Of a stretch of 64,000 bases of DNA, positions 63,417 through 64,000 are shown in pieces. The stretch is from Pachyseris speciosa (taxonomy: Eukaryota; Cnidaria; Anthozoa; Scleractinia; Pachyseridae). The DNA lies in contig JAEMWC010000249.1 of the NCBI GenBank assembly GCA_016490735.1, forward strand, positions 107,001 to 171,000. The letters are read 5' to 3'. The first letter of the stretch is position 1; the number at the start of each line of letters is the position of its first letter. The notes under the pieces are model-generated. The model saw only the letters and a program-made list of their open reading frames with translations, had not been told where the DNA came from and did not search any database. The position numbers were made by a program, and so were the translations under genes.

Positions 63417-64000
63417 TCAGAATCTTTCCGTTCATTCGTTAAGTCAAAAAAGATACCTCTTTTACAAGAGGGAAGTCAAATTCAGTACAACGCGATGTGA
63501 GTATGTTTGCCGGAAAGCAAAGAGATTACCTTGACAGACAATTTTCAAACGCGCCAGGACAGGACAAACTTGTCTCACTAGAACGCTTATTTACAAGTGT
63601 CGAGTGCCATCAATGTTGTTAGGCTCTTATTGCTCAGAAAAAGTCGTTTTTGCGCTTTTCGAATTCCTTTAATTTTTCAAAATTTTTCTTTTATCGCGTA
63701 AAGTATTTGCTATGGCATCCGCAAAGAATCAGAATCTTTCCTTTCACTCGTTAAGTCAAAAAAGATACCTCTTTTACAAAAGGGAAGTCAAATTCAGTGC
63801 AACGCGATGTGAGTATGTTTGCCGGAGAGCAAAGAGATTACCTTGATAGACAATTTTCAAACGCACCAGGAGAGCGCAAACTTGTCTCACTAGAGCGCTT
63901 ATAAATTTACAAGTGTCAAGTGCCATCAATGTTGTTAGGCTCTTATTGCTAAGAAAAAGTCGTCTTTGCGCTTTTCGAATTCCTTTTTTCAAAAATTTTC
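63417..64000. repeat. Direct repeat, period about 312 bp
   Basis: TCAGAATCTTTCC...CGAATTCCTTT recurs at 63417 and 63729 with about 90 percent or higher identity by eye. It runs off the window end, so more units may follow. A weaker relative lies near 60660-60740. Confidence 0.85.

Overview
The window looks like nuclear DNA of a cnidarian, most likely a hexacoral (coral or anemone relative). Reasons: a spliced eukaryotic gene with GT-AG introns, several Penelope-like retroelements (PLEs) with GIY-YIG endonuclease ends and hammerhead ribozymes, an L1-like LINE, a coral-type transposon gene with a C2H2 finger and SAP-like end, and a cnidarian-type Polinton/Maverick (adintovirus-like) provirus. 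Species is not determined.

Host gene: one minus-strand gene runs through almost the whole window. Eight exons (56894-56937, 33372-33454, 32605-32672, 31087-31307, 30229-30311, 29798-29926, 28945-29333, 2819-3151) have matching splice sites and phases and total 1350 nt, i.e. 449 codons plus stop. They encode a complete Cys-loop ligand-gated ion channel subunit of the GABA-A/glycine receptor type: signal peptide, ligand-binding domain, Cys-loop, M1-M4. Everything else recognised between 3152 and 56893 lies in its introns.

Intron 7 (3152-28944) is a nest of mobile elements: a degraded PLE (3.4-6.6 kb); a GIY-YIG foldback split by an apparently full-length L1-like LINE with a 12-bp target duplication (7179-11220); a run of foldbacks, (TA)n tracts and hammerhead ribozymes (11.2-12.7 kb); three more PLE copies (12.7-20.3 kb); a 148-bp MITE; and a DNA transposon of about 7 kb (20.5-27.5 kb) with long inverted repeats and a broken DDE-like gene.

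Intron 1 (33455-56893) holds a complete 20,610-bp Polinton/Maverick at 34607-55216. It has near-identical inverted repeats, a 6-bp target duplication (AACAAT), and genes for a late-transcription-factor-like protein, a 2-TM protein, two collagen-stalk fibres, packaging ATPase, penton-like protein, major capsid protein, pVI-like protein, adenain protease, phospholipase A2, integrase, a BRO-N/nuclease protein and protein-primed DNA polymerase B. Many of its genes carry frameshifts; the polymerase has lost its motif C region and the penton gene is split by a PLE foldback. A shared TCTAA...TATATG motif precedes many of its start codons and looks like a late promoter.

57-64 kb, upstream of the receptor gene, holds MITE-like hairpins, two LINE tails and a 312-bp direct repeat; no further gene was recognised.
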